IMG/VR virus record: IMGVR_UViG_3300032156_000087
Location: 1 to 21,318 of that record
Source: a virus
Direction: 5' to 3' (one strand)
DNA: 21,318 nt
Translations under genes and position numbers: made by a program
Shown here: positions 19,932 to 21,318 of the stretch, one piece after another
Layout of the letters: every line of letters starts with the position of its first letter
How positions within the stretch are numbered: position 1 is the first letter of the stretch
The notes under the pieces: generated by a model
What the model was told of the DNA's origin: nothing
The model's input: only the letters and a program-made list of their open reading frames with translations
The model's database searches: none

Positions 19932-21293
19932 TTACTTCCTGAACCAGGACCGGATCCACTCCAGGATACTCTCGAGGAGTCCCCTCGGGGGCTCCAGGGG
20001 GGGTGTCGGTTCCGGTGGGATGAGGGTGATCGGGAGGGGACCTTCCTTGTCGAGCACATAGTTCTTGGTCACGTTGAGGTTATTGTACTCGATGGCCTCC
20101 ACGAAGACCTCGAAGGGGACGTTCTTCCTGACCCACACCGGGAGGGACTCTCCGGGTTTTACAGTCCCGATAAACTGCCGGCCGCTATACGAGAGCCGGG
20201 TCAGATAGAGGTTCGCGTACAGGTTACAGGTCAGGGTGACCTTGATATTCTCCTCCCTGTACCGTTTCGCCTCGTCCGCCCCCAGGGGGATGAAGCAGTC
20301 CAGGCGCGCCGCCAGCCAGTACTCGTACGTGGTACCCCCCATGAGGACCCTAGGGGCCTTCGGGCCCGTGGGGATCCCCGTGAAGTCCATCCAGGAGATC
20401 GGCTTCCGGAATCCCCTCCGGTTCCAGCCCGTGAAGATCTCCGAGTGAGCGCCGATCTTCTGCAGGTCCGTGAGGGGCCTCGGGTACCATCCGTCCCCGC
20501 CTTCCATCTGGATAAAGTTCTCGTACACGGCCTCCGAGATCGCCACCCAGCCGCGCTCCAGGATGGCTCTCTTCATGAGCTCGATCTGGTTCCCCTCCGG
20601 GGGGAGCTCCGCGAACCCATGGAGCCGGTGGAGAATCCGAGTCTGCTCGATGTCCTGGAGGTGGTCCTGGGGGGGCTGGACGTTCACGCACCGGGAGTCC
20701 TGTGCGGTCGCCCACTGGCGCTCGAAGCAATGTCCGCGTTTGACCCAGTTCTTCAGGACCGCGATCGTGTACCCCCCCATGGGGGCCGTGACGTGTCCCT
20801 CGAGGCGTCCCTCCTGGTAGAGACCTTCCGAGGAGGCCGTGATCTCGAAGCCCGTACTGTGCAGGACCCCATTGGGGTCCAGGACATTCTCCCGGTACTG
20901 GGCGCGGTCCTCCTCCGTGGGACGTTCTCCCGTGACGCGCATGTGCTCCAGATCGGCCCCAAAGCGGGGATTTGCCCCGGTGCAGATCCCTCTCCCGCCA
21001 CCCTGGTTCCCGGGTGCGAGCTCCACCACGAGGGGGTTATCGTACTCCTCCGAGAGAGGGGCGAGTCCCTCCAGGGGGGGAGCCTTAAAGGGCCACGCGG
21101 TGGCCTTCGTGGTCGGGAGCGGATCCAGGGCGACCTTGAGGGTCATGATGTCTCCTGCGAAGATCAGGTACTGCTTGATCTCGAGGAGTGCCCCCCAGAG
21201 AACGGAGTATGGGATCCCCATCTCGGGCGCGAGGTGGGAGATCGAGATGGGACCCCGCTTGAGGCGGAGCCAGAGTTGGTCCCTGAGGTCCAT
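19932..21293 (-). CDS. papain-like (C1-type) cysteine peptidase with winged-helix-like N-terminus
   Basis: 453 aa. Residues about 10-50 resemble a small winged helix (ISISHLAPEMGIPYSVLWGA). The C1 peptidase core spans about 85-340. Q97 and C104 sit in APGNQGGGRGICTGA; then come SEGLYQEGRLEG and GGYTIAVLKNWVKRGHCFE, WVAISEAVYENF, and H283 in GAHSEIFTGWN, all in the family order. The usual Asn before Ser-Trp is replaced (PISW), so activity may be altered. A beta-rich region (about 350-425), a Pro-rich linker and an amphipathic C-terminal helix (LLESILEWIRSWFRK) follow. AGAGGA precedes the ATG. Possible roles are virion maturation, cell-wall/S-layer entry or lysis. It ends the upstream neighbour region and is separated from the packaging genes by a tRNA. 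Confidence 0.7.
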   Translation of the reverse strand: MDLRDQLWLRLKRGPISISHLAPEMGIPYSVLWGALLEIKQYLIFAGDIMTLKVALDPLPTTKATAWPFKAPPLEGLAPLSEEYDNPLVVELAPGNQGGGRGICTGANPRFGADLEHMRVTGERPTEEDRAQYRENVLDPNGVLHSTGFEITASSEGLYQEGRLEGHVTAPMGGYTIAVLKNWVKRGHCFERQWATAQDSRCVNVQPPQDHLQDIEQTRILHRLHGFAELPPEGNQIELMKRAILERGWVAISEAVYENFIQMEGGDGWYPRPLTDLQKIGAHSEIFTGWNRRGFRKPISWMDFTGIPTGPKAPRVLMGGTTYEYWLAARLDCFIPLGADEAKRYREENIKVTLTCNLYANLYLTRLSYSGRQFIGTVKPGESLPVWVRKNVPFEVFVEAIEYNNLNVTKNYVLDKEGPLPITLIPPEPTPPLEPPRGLLESILEWIRSWFRK

Positions 21294-21318
21294 CGGGATC
21301 CTCTCTCAGGTGATGCCG

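Noticed and set aside
19699-19959. 86-codon minus-strand frame over the tRNA
   Set aside because: Its coding ending is simply the tRNA read as protein, and the rest is GC-rich spacer without a ribosome site.

Overview
The window reads as one end of the virion-structure region of a head-tailed (caudovirus-type) virus or provirus of an archaeon, most likely a GC-rich methanogen of the Methanomicrobia type. The archaeal reading rests on TATA-box promoters at leaderless-like spacing (9081-9088, 10583-10591), a tRNA gene without encoded CCA and with a T discriminator, a PKD-domain surface protein of the kind common in methanogens, and a secreted viral protein packed with N-glycosylation sequons. 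The host assignment is inference. Every gene I accept is on the minus strand, so transcription runs from high to low coordinates. Most junctions are ATGA or TGATG overlaps. The long plus-strand ORFs are GC-driven shadows.

In transcription order: a papain-like cysteine peptidase (19932-21293) is followed by an odd tRNA-Thr(UGU) (19722-19795). Next comes the packaging block: small terminase, large terminase, a 47-aa ribbon-helix-helix-like protein and the portal. Four small genes of more AT-rich composition (about 14700-15900) separate the portal from a MuF-type minor head protein that carries a 46-triplet collagen-like tail. A fibre protein and a coiled-coil protein follow, then a 100-aa possible SANT-like protein.

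From about 10.8 kb to 9.2 kb lies an accessory nest of ten very small genes with its own TATA promoter. It includes two zinc ribbons, a one-helix membrane peptide and a 15-residue-repeat protein. A terminator-like hairpin, a palindrome and a new TATA box then restart transcription for the capsid block.

The capsid block contains a ChaB/protease/scaffold fusion, a decoration-like protein, a small coiled-coil protein and the major capsid protein, the last followed by a strong RNA hairpin. After these come the head-tail adaptor and a stopper fused to a fibre (Mtd_N-like) domain. Unexpectedly, two Sec-signal proteins come next, separated by a PAAR-like Cys/His-rich peptide: a sequon-rich glycoprotein and a Gly-rich/PKD adhesin. 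The window ends with a holin-like small protein, a gp10-like tail-completion protein and the start of a probable tail terminator.

As a system, the genes would package DNA (TerS/TerL/portal), build and mature an HK97-type head (protease-scaffold, MCP, decoration) and close the neck. The notable theme is that fibre or adhesin modules (collagen, DH..L.GL.DDDH.QY repeats, Mtd_N, viral beta-sandwich, Gly-rich/PKD) are attached to or inserted among head and neck genes rather than confined to a tail-tip module.
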